Part shown: piece after piece, positions 39,864 to 52,423 of the stretch | Position numbering within the stretch: position 1 is the stretch's first letter | How the letters are laid out: each line of letters begins with the position of its first letter | From: Lithospermum erythrorhizon | Lineage: Eukaryota > Streptophyta > Magnoliopsida > Boraginales > Boraginaceae | Assembly (NCBI GenBank): GCA_019722365.1 | Contig: JADFUC010001680.1 | Span: 806,001 to 870,000, forward strand | Direction: 5' to 3' | DNA: 64,000 nt | The notes under the pieces: generated by a model | What the model saw: the letters and a program-made list of their open reading frames with translations, nothing else | Told to the model about the DNA's origin: nothing | Database searches by the model: none | Program-made: the position numbers and the translations under genes

Positions 39864-41627
39864 AATAATGCATTGAAGAAAACGATGATGTATTGATGTT
39901 CATATGCTTAATTAAATCATTTGGAACATTTGTTAACTTGTTTGATGTTATATTATTCCTTTGTACAAGGTTTGTTAATGTTTTTGTGCATGTCAATGCT
40001 AGAAGTTAAGAACCTAGAAGTCGTCACTTATCAACATGGCACTTTTTAATTTATGCTATGTTTGGTAGATGGAGGGTCAAACCCCATTTAAAAAAAGATT
40101 AAAACCCAAATTTTGACTATCGCATTTTTGTTATCTCATTAGTTCTATTAATTGAACCCTTATTTCAAACAATTGAGTATCTTGGTCCTCATTTGTTATT
40201 TAATAAAAAAAATCTAAATTGAGTTACCTACAAAACTAATAATCAAGCAAATTTTTAGTAGATAATGATTATCTATTGGGTGAATATATTTTCATGCATC
40301 CAAGGCGAAAGCCGACTGTGTATTTTGCACGGTCAGTGTTTGTTTAGTACAGAAAAATAATCGATCATGCAAAATACAAGGTCGATAGCATGCTTGAGCG
40401 GATGCCTGTACAACATCCTACGGCCAGTGCTTATCACTATAACATGCATGCATCACCTAGTTCGTTTCGATGTAGTATTTTACATCACCAAACTAAACCT
40501 TAAGTTGTAACAACCCTAGCTTAGTAAAGTGAATGCTGGCAAGAGGTATAGCTAACAAGAGACCATACGAGTTAGATATAATTATGGAAATCAGAGTGGA
40601 AATTGTCAAACTAATGGAGTAGTACGGACACATACATAATAAGTCAAGATTTGTTATTAATGACGACTACATCTAATTGCCAGACCTATATTTATTGCAC
40701 TATAACTTTTGTGATTTTGTTATTGTATTGTTGCTAATCAAACCTTTTTGGCCATTCGGTTGATGCCATTCTTTACCAAAGGTATACTAAATTATTTCAA
40801 ATGATTGTTTAAGTGTATACACTCTTTAATTGTGTCTTATCTATCTCAATTAAATCAAATCGATATATTTTGAGATATTTGATAGCAATTGAATTTATAA
40901 TTCCAAATCGATATATATCTTCTAGAAGCTTTAGATGTGCAACACTACAATGCAAATATATTTCTATATACTCTCCTGCATCTCTTTTTAACTATAGAGA
41001 GTTTTTCTCAACAAAATAATCAATCTAATATTGAAAAAAACAATTAATTCATACAATTTATTTTTTACCAAACAATTCGTACCATTAGATTTCATACTCT
41101 AAATAGTTACATATCAAAATTAGAAATATCAGAAAATTATCAGTATTAGATTAATTTTAGTCAAAATTAAGGTTTTTAAGTAATTAAATTAACCATCCAG
41201 GTGACTAGATATGGAGGTAAGTAATTAACCTTAATGACACTCAAAAGATGAGCATAGCATTACTGTAGTTGCCAGGACTCTTAAGGAAGTTATTAAATTA
41301 AGTACTCCTATTTAAGGATATTTCCTAAATTAATTTTTAAGGCTATAGGAAGTAAATGATTAATCATTACAGATCATTAATCATTTCAGATCACTTAAAG
41401 GTTTCAACATTACAGGTATATATATATATATATATATATGAACATTAAGATAGCACCAAGAACTTCTATAGCAAAAGGAAACTTCTCATTCACATTCATT
41501 TTTGCTTTACATATCATAGGTCTGAACAAATTTGTACATTTATACATTGAAAACTGGGAACTACAATGAGCAAGATGAGCGAAGCCACAATTGAAACAAG
41601 GAAACGAGTTCTTAATTCTTACCACAG
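39864..41627. other. Intergenic region upstream of MAPKKK
   Basis: This holds the promoter of the MAPKKK gene and the 3' UTR of the next minus-strand gene. It is AT-rich with a (TA)n run near 41416. No coding evidence was found. Confidence 0.55.
41416..41439. repeat. (TA)n microsatellite
   Basis: About 12 TA units. Confidence 0.88.
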
Positions 41628-43877
41628 TTACCATTTTACATCAAGTGTAAGTGATTCTTGGGGTAGAAGCACCGAGGGAGACTTCGTAAACGACATGTTT
41701 GATAATAAATTACTCCAAGACAATGAATCTACTTCAATGATTGGTCTCACCTTCTTTATTAATAGAGGCTTCAAAACATTACCGTCGTATCTGGCCACGA
41801 CTTCAAAACAACTACGTTCGAGTGTTGGCTTGGTTCGCCACTCAGCTAGAGTGCTCCAGTAAGTATCATTGCGAGTGATATCTCTCTCCAGTTCCAACTG
41901 GAAGCGAAAGATAGGTGAGGCGTTCACTTTGACGTTTAAAAAACTCGATGAAGCACCATGGTCGGTTCTAAAACCAGTAAAACTATTTAACACTTTTTCC
42001 AGCAAAGCAATCTTTGAAGATAGTAAAGAGATGGGAGAGCCTCGTTTCGTCTGAGCATGCCTGAGATAGCACTTTCCAGGAAGCAATTCAATTGTATTCC
42101 TGGTGTGGAAAACTGTGTCGAGGCATGCACTAGGGTTCTGAGTTCTGTAGGCAACCACAGATGCAGGCCCTAAAATGTGTACAGGGAGCAGTGCCGGGCA
42201 TGATAGAGGCGCAAATGAATCAAATACTCTCCAGATACTCGAATTAACTGCTTGACGATTAGACTTATAAAGCATAATAACTTGTTTAGCGCCTCTCACT
42301 TCCACGGTGACATCTTCAGGAACAAGAATCCTTTTCAAACCAACTTGTGACTTTTCCAACTGTCAAAATTAGGTCACAAATGGGCACTGTTAGTAGGTAA
42401 AGGAATTGATAATATCCACATAAATGGAAAGGACACTGTGAAAGAACGTAACCAACAGCTGCAGCATAACCGCAGAAAGTAGAAAGAAACTGGCATTCAA
42501 TTTCAACTGCATTACAATCTACCACACTCGTTAACTTCCTAAGTACAATATTTCCATTAATATTAGCTTACAGCTTTCTGGAATAACTAGAAGTAGAAAC
42601 ACATTGTAACTCATATATTATGCAGAGCAATGTAAATAAACTTAAATCTATTTCATTTATATACAAGTGACTAATCACAAAGCACTGAATACTGCTAACT
42701 GATCATGTTCGTAAACTATACTTTATTATTATCAAACATAACACACTGCAATCCAGGTGTCCGAATTTACTGTGATAACATATGCACAAACAACCTAAAC
42801 ATAAAAGGCATCAATATACCAAAAAGCATAATGCAGTTACAGATATCAATCTCTAATTGAAAACATTTGACTTACTGGCAACATCAGCGACATCTGATCA
42901 TCCCCAAGAACGCTCAATTCAAATGGTCCATCAATTTTGACCACATCAAGCTCGGCGGTAGATCCAATATCCTTAACTAACCCCTCAAGCTCCAGCTCAG
43001 CTGTCGAATTCTCAACTCTGTTCCATGGAGAGAATTGATCAAACACCTTGAAAACAAACTCACTCTTCCCAAATCGAATACTAAAATCATAGCGCCGTAC
43101 AGTTCCATGCCTCAGTTTGTTGGCATCCAACCTCGTTACTCTAACGCCATCTAGATTCTTCCACTTCTCCTTCTCTAATATAGCCTCCAACACATCCTAC
43201 AATTAAAATATCACATTTTTTCAATAGAATTCAGTATAAATCAGGTTATTAAAAATTAAAACTACTCCAACACATCCTACACAAAAATAATCCTACCCCA
43301 TATAACTGTTATTGAGCCTACACCATCAAAAAAATTCAATTTTTTCTTATCCACTTCATTAAAATTCAGCAAAAAAAAAATCAATTTTTTAAACATTAAT
43401 CCTAACCCATAATCACTTTTATTGAGCATAGACTATCAAATGCACAATAAACATATCCTACAATAAAAATATCACATTTTCCCTTCTTTTCTTCAATAAA
43501 ATCCAGTAAAAATCAATTCTTTCTAAAAATTAATCCCAACCCACATCACTTTATTGAGCCTAAACCATCAAATGACACAATAAACATATCCTATAATAAA
43601 AATATCAAATTTTTCTTTCTTTGCTTCAATAAAATCAAGTAAAAATCAATTCTTTTGAATAAATAATCCCATCCCACATCAAAGGACACAATAAAATTGG
43701 AAAAATTACCTTTAGGAACAAATTTGGGTGAGGTTGAGGTGGATCAAAAACTACATAGTTGGATTTGGGGTAAATGAGATGGGAAATATTAATTAAATTT
43801 GAGGATACTGAAATTACAGATATTATTAGGGTTTGAAATAGTAAAAGAAGTAGAATAGTGATGAATTGATTGAGCAT
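41628..43877 (-). CDS. Uncharacterised plant secretory-pathway protein
   Basis: Three exons on the minus strand, 43877-43710, 43196-42876 and 42359-41628, give 406 aa in phase. The first about 25 residues are a strong signal peptide (Leu/Ile/Phe core, then VISVSS). The mature part opens with YPKSNYVVFDPPQPHPNLFLKDVLEAI. Several N-glycosylation sites (such as NST, NSS, NAS, NDT and NMS) suggest passage through the ER. Scattered Cys residues could form disulphides. There is no second clear membrane segment, and no catalytic motif is evident. I do not recognise a named family; the even composition and intact splice sites show it is a real gene. The first intron contains tandem repeats that copy its own acceptor site. 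Location in the ER lumen, vacuole or outside the cell is inferred from the signal peptide only. Confidence 0.78.
43186..43700. repeat. Tandem repeats in intron 1 that copy the exon 2 acceptor
   Basis: The string CTCCAACACATCCTAC spans the exon 2 border (43185-43200) and recurs at 43265-43280. Beyond it, units of about 120-140 bases repeat ATCCTACAATAAAAATATCA, TTCAATAAAATCCAGTAAAAATCAATT, and CACTTTTATTGAGC-TA-ACCATCAAA. About four diverged copies are present. Confidence 0.65.
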
Positions 43878-45375
43878 TTTGTTTATCAAAATTTGGGGGA
43901 AAATTAAGGAGATGATAATTTGGGATTGATTTTGTAGATCTTAGACTCATTGATTTGACCAAGAGTAGTTGACTTTTTTGGAAGATCTATACTAATTTAT
44001 TTATTCATAATTATAAATGATGTGTTACGATATATTATGAACAATCAATCGATCGAATACGTAACAATATGATAGATATTTTTTATATCATGAATCTTAT
44101 ATATTGTTATATCCAATGCATGATTATTAGAATTTTCGATTCTTATTTTTTATATAACTTCCATCCTCAAATTCAAATACATAAATACATAACATGCATG
44201 CAAACTTAGATACTAATTTTTGCCATGCAACTTTTGATAACTTCTCATCTCCTTTAGAACTAGTAAAACCATAGTTCAGCATAATAAATACTCCTAATAC
44301 TAAAGAGACTATAAAATGCATACATTTATAGAAAACATAGGAGAGTTATAAATGCATGGTAACTCCTATGAAATTGCCCACCATATACCTTAAAGAAGAG
44401 AAAAGGTACCATCAGAAGTTAGTTGCAATGCCAAATGAAGACAGTTGAGCTAATATCTTAATCTTATCATTCTACTAATACTGTTCTTTTAGGCTGTTTA
44501 GTTCTTACATTTTGTTTGCATGTGAATGTTAATAGTTCTTGGTTTTTCAAAGCTTATCTGCTTCATTTATCTGAAGTCATTTTTCTCGGTTTAGTGCATG
44601 CATCCTTCTTGGTTGGGGGGAGGGGGTGGAGGTTGTATAAGTGTGTTGGCACCACAATGAACTTTTGTGACTGGTGGTAACTGAAATTCTTGGCTTTCTT
44701 CGACATTCTTTTGAGTTATTACTATTTAATTTAGCATTAGTGTGTGTTTTTCTTTTTCTTCCATTCAATTTGAAGATTTAAATGGTACCATTCACAACCT
44801 GCGTTTAACTTTATACATTGTGAAGTAGTAGATAGTGTTCTTATTGCTCTTGGATCAATTCGGAAACAACTGTTTATTATCACAAAGTAAGATCACGTAT
44901 ATTCGGCCCACATCCGCTTTGTGGAATACTCTTTAAAGGCATTGGACATGGGCGCGGGGGTTAAGGGGTATATTTTAGGTGACTTCTAATATGGGAATGG
45001 AATATTTGGTGGGGTTGGATGATATTAGTGAGTTATGTTCGAATACTTTAATATGAAGAAGCACTTATTGGAGGATGCTAAAGCTACCATTCTCTAATTG
45101 ATTGAATTAAAGGAATAAAGGTGCTCAAAGTAGACCTCTTCTTTGGCTTTATTTTGCTTTCTTTCTGCTCTTTTAAAACAACTCTTTGCTGAAACACCAT
45201 ATGCATTTCTGGTTTTTGTATGTCTCAGGCTGTCTGAAATGGCCAAAATGTATTAGTATTCTCTTTCTGAATATTTGAAAAAATTCAGTAGATCTTGTTC
45301 TTTCGAGTAAATTAAGCTAGCGTTTTTAGCATATAAGTGCTTAGTTTTGGCGAAGAAGTAGAAGTAGTAGTATTG
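43878..45375. other. Divergent intergenic region
   Basis: This holds promoters and leaders of the minus-strand secretory-protein gene and the plus-strand PLP-fold gene. No coding evidence was found. An in-frame stop at 45334-45336 precedes the latter's open frame. Confidence 0.55.
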
Positions 45376-48102
45376 ATGCATCTTTCACTATGGAAAAACA
45401 TATCTCACTGTGCAGCGTTGATGTTGGACAAGAAAAACAAGAGAAGGGGTGGTTCTCGTTTAAAAGGCGATGGGAAGAACAAGCCTGCAGGTCTGAGAAA
45501 ATCACAAAAGAACAAGCTTCGGGAGGCTCTTAAAGAGGCATCTGATAATGGATCACTAGTTAAATCACGAGACATCGATTCAGAGTCCTCGAATCATGAT
45601 AAAAATCTGGAGAGATCGAGATCCCTTGCCAGGCTTCATGCTCAGAAGGAATTCTTGTGTGCCACAGCTCTTGCTGCTGATCGTATATATTGCACCGAGG
45701 AATCCATTCCTGACTATAATGAGGCATTTAGCAAGTTTCTCACTATGTATACGGAGTTTCAGACATCAGAGAAAGTTGATCAATTAAGATTGGAAGAGTA
45801 TAGCCATCTATCTGATCCTGGTGCCAAGGTATGCCTCGACTATTGTGGCTTTGGCTTGTTCTCTTTCTATCAGATGCTCCAGTATTGGGAGTCATCTGCA
45901 TTTAGTTTGAAGGAAATAACTGCAAATTTAAGTAATCATGCTCTCTATGGTGGTCCTGAGGAAGGTACAATTGAGCATGATATCAAGACTAGGATAATGG
46001 ATTATTTAAATGTTCCTCACAATGAATATTGTCTAGTGTTTACTGTCAGTAGAGGATCGGCATTTAAGTTGCTAGCCGAATCATACCCTTTCCAAACTAA
46101 CAAGAGGTTATTGACAATGTTTGATCATGAGAGCCAATCTATAAATTGGATGGCGCAGTGTGCCAGAGAGAAAGGGGCAAAGGTTTATAATGCCTGGTTC
46201 AAATGGCCTACTCTCAAGCTCTGTTCTAGGGAGCTAAAAAAACAAATTTCTAATAAGAAAAGGAGAAAAAAGGATTCTGCAGAAGGGCTTTTTGTCTTCC
46301 CAGTTCAATCAAGGGTTACTGGGTCCAAGTATTCTTACCAGTGGATGGCTTTAGCACAGCAAAACAATTGGCATGTTTTGCTAGATGCTGGTTCACTAGG
46401 TCCTAAGGATATGGACTCGTTAGGGTTATCCCTTTTCCGGCCAGATTTTATTCTTACATCGTTCTACAAAGTCTTTGGCTTTGATCCTACTGGTTTTGGA
46501 TGCTTATTGATAAAAAAGTCTGTGATGGGAGCGTTGCAGAACCAGCGTGGGAGTACTGGCTCAGGCATTGTGAGAATTGTGCCAGAGTTCAAACAATATG
46601 TTGGTGACTCTAGGGATGGTTCAGATGGAAAGGCTGGGATTAGTGATGATCACATTGATGGGAATGAACTTAACTCAGATAAAACAGAAGGATCACGATT
46701 GCCCGCGTTTTCTGGCATTTTATCAGCCTCGCAGGTTAGGAATGTGTTCGAGGCAGAAGTGGAGCAAGAGAATGGTTCAGAGATTGACAGAGCAAGTCCT
46801 GTGTTAGAGGAAGCTGATTGCCTTTCAGTTGGTGCAATCATGAGAAGTCCAACTTTTAGCGAGGATGGTTCCGACAACTCATTCTGGATTGACTTAGGCG
46901 AAAGTCCACTTGGGTCTGACAATTCTGGTCACATGGCCAAACAAAAGCCATCCTTGCCTTTACCATCAGTGTGGTCTTCGCGTAGGAGGAACAAGAAACT
47001 CTCTCCTTCATTGACAACAAAGGATTTTAAGAAAAGCCTACGATCAGCCGAAGATACAATATTATCATTTGATGCTGCAGTCATGTTGGCATCCCAAGAC
47101 CAAGACCATGTTGAGAGAATTCATGAGGAAGGACCATATCCTGAAATAGAGACAGAGTTTAACAGTCTTGGAAAACCCACAAACTATCGGATTGTAGGAG
47201 AAATTGAAGAAGAAACTGAAATTGGTGAACATTCGAGGAGGACAGGTTCCGGTCAATCTGGAAATGCACTCAGAAGTGGGAGTGCTATAAGGAGAGAGAG
47301 CAACTTCAGACTGCTGGGAATGAGGGAGAAGATCAGATTTGATGGTAGCAGATTTTTTGGAGCTGAAGATGGCGAAGGAGAAACAAGCATGGGCCCAAGG
47401 GAATCTTTTAGTGTGGATGACATCCAGAGAGGAAGTTCAAGCTACTTCTTTGAATTCGGGGAGGTATATAGTTCTGGCCATGTTCATGCTGCATCTTTTG
47501 GTGATAGCGATTCCCACGGATGGAGCAGGAGGGAGCCTGAAATTGTTTGCTGCCATCTTGATCATATCGATTCATTAGGTCTCAGCAAGACAACCTTCCG
47601 TTTAAGATATTTGATCAACTGGCTTGTAGCATCACTCCTTCAGCTTCACTTTCCTGAGTCTGAAAAGGGTGATGGAACGCCTCTTGTGCAGATATATGGC
47701 CCCAAAATCAAATATGAAAGAGGGGCAACTGTAGCTTTTAATGTGAGAAAGGACAGAGAAGGCGAGCTCATCCACCCCGAGGTAGTTCAAAACTTGGCTG
47801 AGAATCATGGTATATCTCTCGGTGTTGGGATCCTTAGCCATGTACAAGTCCTAGACAACGCCAAGCATCACAGTGTTCGGACTCCACAAGATAAATCCAT
47901 GTCCAACCCAAAGTCTAACAGTCTGCACACAGGTAAAAAAACGTTCGTCCGAATTGAAGTAGTTACTGCTTCTTTAAGCTTTCTAACAAACTTTGAAGAT
48001 GTTTATACAATGTGGGCATTTGTGGCCAAATTTCTTAATCCATTGTTTGTAGAAGAAGATAGATTATCAGCCGTTTTAGAGGGCATTGAGGAGGTATCAT
48101 AA
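45376..48102 (+). CDS. PLP-dependent transferase-fold protein, molybdenum cofactor sulfurase-like
   Basis: One intronless exon, 908 aa. The ATG at 45376 is chosen because MHLSLWK-ISHCAAL is the typical start of this plant family; the upstream part of the open frame has no ATG. Residues about 100-430 form an aminotransferase class V fold: [48 protein letters not shown] and [14 protein letters not shown]. Lys365 in SFYKVFG is the probable PLP-binding Lys. The N-terminal Lys-rich stretch and the long Ser/Glu-rich middle (about 430-740) are probably disordered. The C-terminal part (about 745-908) begins [13 protein letters not shown] and is conserved in the family. It resembles the NifS-like half of ABA3 but has no MOSC domain, so Moco sulfuration is not implied. 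Biological role unknown. Confidence 0.92.
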   Translation: MHLSLWKNISHCAALMLDKKNKRRGGSRLKGDGKNKPAGLRKSQKNKLREALKEASDNGSLVKSRDIDSESSNHDKNLERSRSLARLHAQKEFLCATALAADRIYCTEESIPDYNEAFSKFLTMYTEFQTSEKVDQLRLEEYSHLSDPGAKVCLDYCGFGLFSFYQMLQYWESSAFSLKEITANLSNHALYGGPEEGTIEHDIKTRIMDYLNVPHNEYCLVFTVSRGSAFKLLAESYPFQTNKRLLTMFDHESQSINWMAQCAREKGAKVYNAWFKWPTLKLCSRELKKQISNKKRRKKDSAEGLFVFPVQSRVTGSKYSYQWMALAQQNNWHVLLDAGSLGPKDMDSLGLSLFRPDFILTSFYKVFGFDPTGFGCLLIKKSVMGALQNQRGSTGSGIVRIVPEFKQYVGDSRDGSDGKAGISDDHIDGNELNSDKTEGSRLPAFSGILSASQVRNVFEAEVEQENGSEIDRASPVLEEADCLSVGAIMRSPTFSEDGSDNSFWIDLGESPLGSDNSGHMAKQKPSLPLPSVWSSRRRNKKLSPSLTTKDFKKSLRSAEDTILSFDAAVMLASQDQDHVERIHEEGPYPEIETEFNSLGKPTNYRIVGEIEEETEIGEHSRRTGSGQSGNALRSGSAIRRESNFRLLGMREKIRFDGSRFFGAEDGEGETSMGPRESFSVDDIQRGSSSYFFEFGEVYSSGHVHAASFGDSDSHGWSRREPEIVCCHLDHIDSLGLSKTTFRLRYLINWLVASLLQLHFPESEKGDGTPLVQIYGPKIKYERGATVAFNVRKDREGELIHPEVVQNLAENHGISLGVGILSHVQVLDNAKHHSVRTPQDKSMSNPKSNSLHTGKKTFVRIEVVTASLSFLTNFEDVYTMWAFVAKFLNPLFVEEDRLSAVLEGIEEVS

Positions 48103-48621
48103 CTCATCTTGAACTGCAAATCACTAAACTTTCCAAAGGATGTACTAGCATGTTTTCCTGTAGTAGCATTTCATCTCTTCCTAATTGTATATTTTTTACA
48201 AATACAACTATAGTTTCATCCCATAGTTCATATTTTTTGCAAACTTAGTTAAAACAAAAATTTGTGTTCCAAAAATGTACTCCCAGATTGAAGTAGATCT
48301 AGAGATCTAATTTGTTCGTCCGAATTTCAGTATAACATGATACAATGCCTCTTGCCTCTGAGGCTTCATAATCTCGAACTCGCTAAAAGCAGGGAGTTAC
48401 AATGGCGGTCCGGTTATGCGAATACTTATCATGTGATAACATAGAGGTCGTTCCCGAATTAACCCAAGATGAAATGCACCAACTATGTAATACTTCACAA
48501 CAAATAAGAGTAGATAGTTGCATGTAAACTTTCATGTCTTATTCATCAATTAACTATATGATAATTGAAGTATATCTGGTAGAGCTTGAATTACTATAAA
48601 TGTAGATGAATTATGGTGCAT
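48103..48621. other. 3' flank of the PLP-fold gene
   Basis: AT-rich sequence without coding signal, up to the left arm of the large inverted repeat. It contains the presumed 3' UTR. Confidence 0.5.
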
Positions 48622-48945
48622 ACATAATTTTTTTATGGTGGATATATCATGATGAATTATCCAATACTTGAAACTTTCTTGCTCAAAGTATGATTTATCA
48701 TAACCTTACCTTTCATTAATAGTGTTTCTACATAAATGAAACAAATTTTATTTTGAGTCAATTCGAGAATGGTTCGAAAATTAAGTGGGCATTAAAATGA
48801 AATATTATTTAAAATTGAAAGAAAATATAATTAATATATGATATATACAGTTAAAACAAATATTATTTAAATTAATATTTTTGGTTCTTTGAATTTTCCT
48901 TTTAAATTTTGATATTTTTCAGGATGAACCCTTTATGTGAATTTT
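48622..48945 (+). repeat. Left arm of a large inverted repeat
   Basis: This segment is matched by the reverse complement of 55822-56180. Shared strings include TTTTTTTATGGTGGATA, GATGAATTATCCAATAC/G, AATATTATTTAAAATTGAAA, and AAACAAATATTATTTAAATT with ATATTTTTGGTTCTTTGAA. Similarity stops near 48622 on the outside and near 48945 inside. Confidence 0.85.
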
Positions 48946-48949
48946 CAGG

Positions 48950-49450
48950 ATGAACCCTTTTTGGTTCTTTGATATTTTCCACCATAACCATCATGACAAG
49001 GTCTAGTGACCTTTGTACCCACGACGATCTCGAGCCAAAAATAAATCATCAACGAACTCGTCCTGACAGCTCCTTGGCTCACATCAATGAAGGTATGAAG
49101 GAGCACCTCAATGCTAACCGCCAAAAATTTTAAGTGATGATCTTATACAGCATTCCTTGCGCTGATAATGAAAATCACCAGCGCGGATCCCGATCGGTCT
49201 TGGGGGCAGAGCAATGATAGTATGGTTCAACTGCCTAAGTAATCTCCCCGTAGTATAGAACTTGAACATTTCTACGACGCGTCCTTACTAGCGGTATCGG
49301 TTAGCCTTAAAAAAGGATGCAGTAAACCCATCTGGACTAGGGCCCTGCAAATCCCCGATATCCAAGCTGAGCCCGGATCTGCCGTTAAGCTGGGCGACGA
49401 GTGGTTTAAAGTCCATTACAGCTGCGGTCCTTGATCGTTTCCCTCGCCAG
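48950..49450 (-). mobile_element. LINE fragment, 5' part of reverse transcriptase
   Basis: The minus strand encodes GPSPDGFTASFFKA, then GRLLRQLNHTIIAL, then FIDVSQGA. This is the order of conserved stretches in the first half of plant LINE reverse transcriptases (GPDGFT, LNHTIIALIPK and SQGAF motifs). Frameshifts and stops interrupt it, so it is dead. It ends at the inner edge of the inverted repeat arm. Confidence 0.62.
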
Positions 49451-49784
49451 GCGTCGGTATTAATTTTAACTTGACCATGTGTGGGTTAAGCCCAGCCTAC
49501 TGCTCACTCCCGTCGTAGTTGATGGAGTGCAGACTCTTGAACTTTCGCAGCGACCTCGCGTATTAGACATGGCTACCGAACCGGGCATGGGCATCACGGG
49601 GGCCCGGCCCGCGGTCGGTTCGGATTCGACTTGACCCCAGGCCTCGAGCGGCCTCCGGCCCGCTAATAAGTGGGGACGAGAGGCCCAGGGGCCAGTTAGA
49701 CTGACCCGAGCCAGTTCAGGCCGCTGATATTGTTAGGTATTCGACCGGGCCCGGTTCGAGAACCCCGGGCAGATTATTAACATG

Positions 49785-49945
49785 GTACCGTTTATATTAA
49801 GCGATGCTGCATTCGCTTGATAAAGTAAATAGCGTTATTGTTATTAACGTGGTACCGCTTATATTAAACGGTACCACGTTAATAACAATAACTCTATTTA
49901 CATTACTGGTATTAACGTGGTACCTTTTAAAATTACTGGTACCAC
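49785..49945. repeat. Left subterminal cluster of AACGTGGTACCGTTT palindromes
   Basis: Five copies of the 15-base motif AACGTGGTACCGTTT or its reverse complement, with small changes. They are arranged as facing pairs, for example around 49849-49884 and 49914-49950. Each copy contains GGTACC and most contain AAACGG. Further copies lie at 51553-51586 and 51645. Confidence 0.8.
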
Positions 49946-51552
49946 GTTAACCTGCAAAATCTTGTGATGTTCATTTGAAATACAATAGTGTTCGATTTAA
50001 AACAAATGATACCATATTAACAACAATTCTAAAGTGAAATCAAATGCGAAATAAAACATATTAATTGAAATTAGAAAATAATAAGTATTTGCGTAACATA
50101 AAACTAAATTGTTCAAATACTAAACATGAATATAATCGATATTCAAGCACATTATTCATGGAAACATGTTTTTAAATTGAATCGCATTCTTTCTTTGCTC
50201 TACCCTCTATTTCTCGCTCGCGTTCATACGCTCTGCTCCAGCGATCATGCGCTCATAACATGACGCCAATTGCCCGTATCAACTTTGATGCTCTGTGTCT
50301 GAGCTGACTTTAACATGTTGGCGTTAATCGATTCGACATTGACATAGCTCTGTCGGATGATCCGGGGAGCGAGGGAAGACCTGGCTTCTCGAGGGCCGGT
50401 CGACACCCGTCGATGTTGGCCCGACAAAGTAGGAGTACCCCGTCCACTTTAAGGGGGTAGCGGTTGTTGAACCTCCGCCTCATCTTGAACATCCGCTAAA
50501 TGTTCACCCTCCCATTTAGACCGTAGCCCGTCCACTCACAAAAGACTTCTGGCTAATCAATTTGTCTTCCCATTTAGAGTCCTTCTTAAATCAACCCATA
50601 CACATCTCAATGGAACCCGCTGATATTAACTAACAAATGGGAGATAAATAAATACCATATTGAAGGGTTGAAGCTTTTTACTTTAATTAAGCAATATGTT
50701 TAAGTACTCGAATGTGGCATAATTAACCTTGTCGCCAAATTCAATATAGACCCACGCCAAACGACGAATACAAGCCTTGGATTCGGATGCTTGATAGTAG
50801 ATGGCAAAGAATACTTGGATCTGACTTTCGAAATAAGTTTTTGCGTACCATTCAAATTATTCTTATACACTATTCACTTCTTCTTAACTCTACGATTGTT
50901 GTTAAGCTCATACCCTCTTGTAATGTGACCCGGCGGTGGGCACCGTCCCGCTCCGGGTAATCATCAAGCGCTGACTAAGCATACCCGAATGTTTTTTATT
51001 AAATGGGTTTCGTTATAATACCCGTAGCTCATCGATATTATAGCAATGACAGCATCCTCGCTATCATTATAATGTAGTCGAGCGGATTCATATAACTTAT
51101 ACTGTGATAGTAGGATACGATTACTAGTAAAAGTAGTAAATATTAACTAAGTTTGGTATGATCTAAAAATTGGAATAAAATTACCCATGATAACCTTGAT
51201 TTCTCATAGTAAGGTACATCCCTTCGTATCTTAGTACCTCCCTTCTCCTCACCCCTTGAACTTCGCCGACATTTACTTACATCCTTCTTCTTGTGGTGGT
51301 GATTGTGGTGGTGACTCATGTTAGATTTCTCCTCACTGTTTCTTGTTTTACTGATTCAACAATTTCCTTGTTTTTGGGGCTTCTTTTGGTGCCATTTAGC
51401 AAATTGATACTAATATAATGTAATTAACTTATTGAAAGATGATTTATAGAGGAATTGAAGATTAAGTTTGAAAATTTTGTTTTTGGTTGGAGTTTGAGTA
51501 AATTTGTTTCAATTGAATATTTGGAACCTATTATTTCAATTTCCGTGCTTCA

Positions 51553-51660
51553 GCGTGGTACCGTTATAAATACGGTACCACGTTTAATCCATGTACTTCC
51601 GACCACCCCGGTTAAGCATTAATTTGCCGTTAATGGCGTATAGCGGTACCACGTTTAATT
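51553..51660. repeat. Internal copies of the hAT palindromic motif
   Basis: AGCGTGGTACCGTTATAAATACGGTACCACGTTT forms one facing pair (read it as two halves at 51553-51567 and 51572-51586). A single copy is at 51644-51657. They sit just downstream of the transposase remnant. Confidence 0.75.
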
Positions 51661-51809
51661 CAATAAGTTTTAAAAATAGAGTTTATTTGTATGGAATAAA
51701 AGAACATTTTATTATTTTAAGCCGTTCACAGTTTATACTCGTGCGGGCCAGGAGTTTATGAGTTTCACTTCATAACTAAAGTTATAAAGTTACAAAACTA
51801 CAATTCTAA

Positions 51810-52423
51810 TCATCATAAATTAATTCATCTTCGGACTCTTCTTTGTCGGAGTCTTTTTCAACGTCTATTGTGTTGCTCTCTTCGTCTTCTTCAATTTCTT
51901 CCTCAATGTCACTAAGATCATCGAACATATCTTTTTCCTTTCGTTCCATGACTGTGTCTTTATCTTGCATCCTATGCTCGGCCGCCGTCCAATCGCAGTC
52001 TGCGTACTTGATAGCCGAGCTTGTAAGTCTTGAGCGTCTTTGAGTGTATTGTAGCTTCGCCCATTGCTAAATCTTGATTCACTGGCTATTACGACATAGG
52101 GATAGAAAATATTTCTTTGCCATCTTAGATAAGACCGGAAACAAGGCTTCCTTGCTCGCCCACCATTTTAATATATCAAAAGGATTTTTATCATTATATT
52201 GACTCAATTCAAAGTTAGTAGATAAATATTGAGTTAACTCATTCGTGTCTTGTGGAGCGATTGGATCAATTTCACCTAAAGCTTGTAACGCATTTCTAAG
52301 GTGATCATGTTGACTTCGTATTTTAACTCCCGTGCGGGCCACATTAAAACTTTGTATACTACTTGAAGGTGTGGCCTTACCTTGTCCATACCTTGATTGG
52401 TATTTGCTATACATGTTATACAT
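51810..52423 (-). pseudogene. hAT transposase C-terminal dimerisation region, broken
   Basis: The frame 52423-52079 encodes the typical hAT C-terminal signature: ELTQYLSTNFELSQYNDKNP then FDILKWWASKEALFPVLSKMA. This is the region through which hAT transposases dimerise. A stop follows at 52079. The rest of the domain continues in another frame as degraded sequence, ending in an acidic tail (DLSDIEEEIEEDEES) to about 51815. It is non-functional as it stands. Confidence 0.78.

Noticed and set aside
41628..43877. Identification as the ER-stress protein TIN1
   Set aside because: The protein is of similar size and secretory, but the sequence motifs I associate with TIN1 are not present.
49500..51800. 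Host gene within the GC-richer stretch left of the hAT transposase
   Set aside because: Only short frames without domains occur, and the stretch is flanked by hAT repeats. It is treated as transposon DNA.
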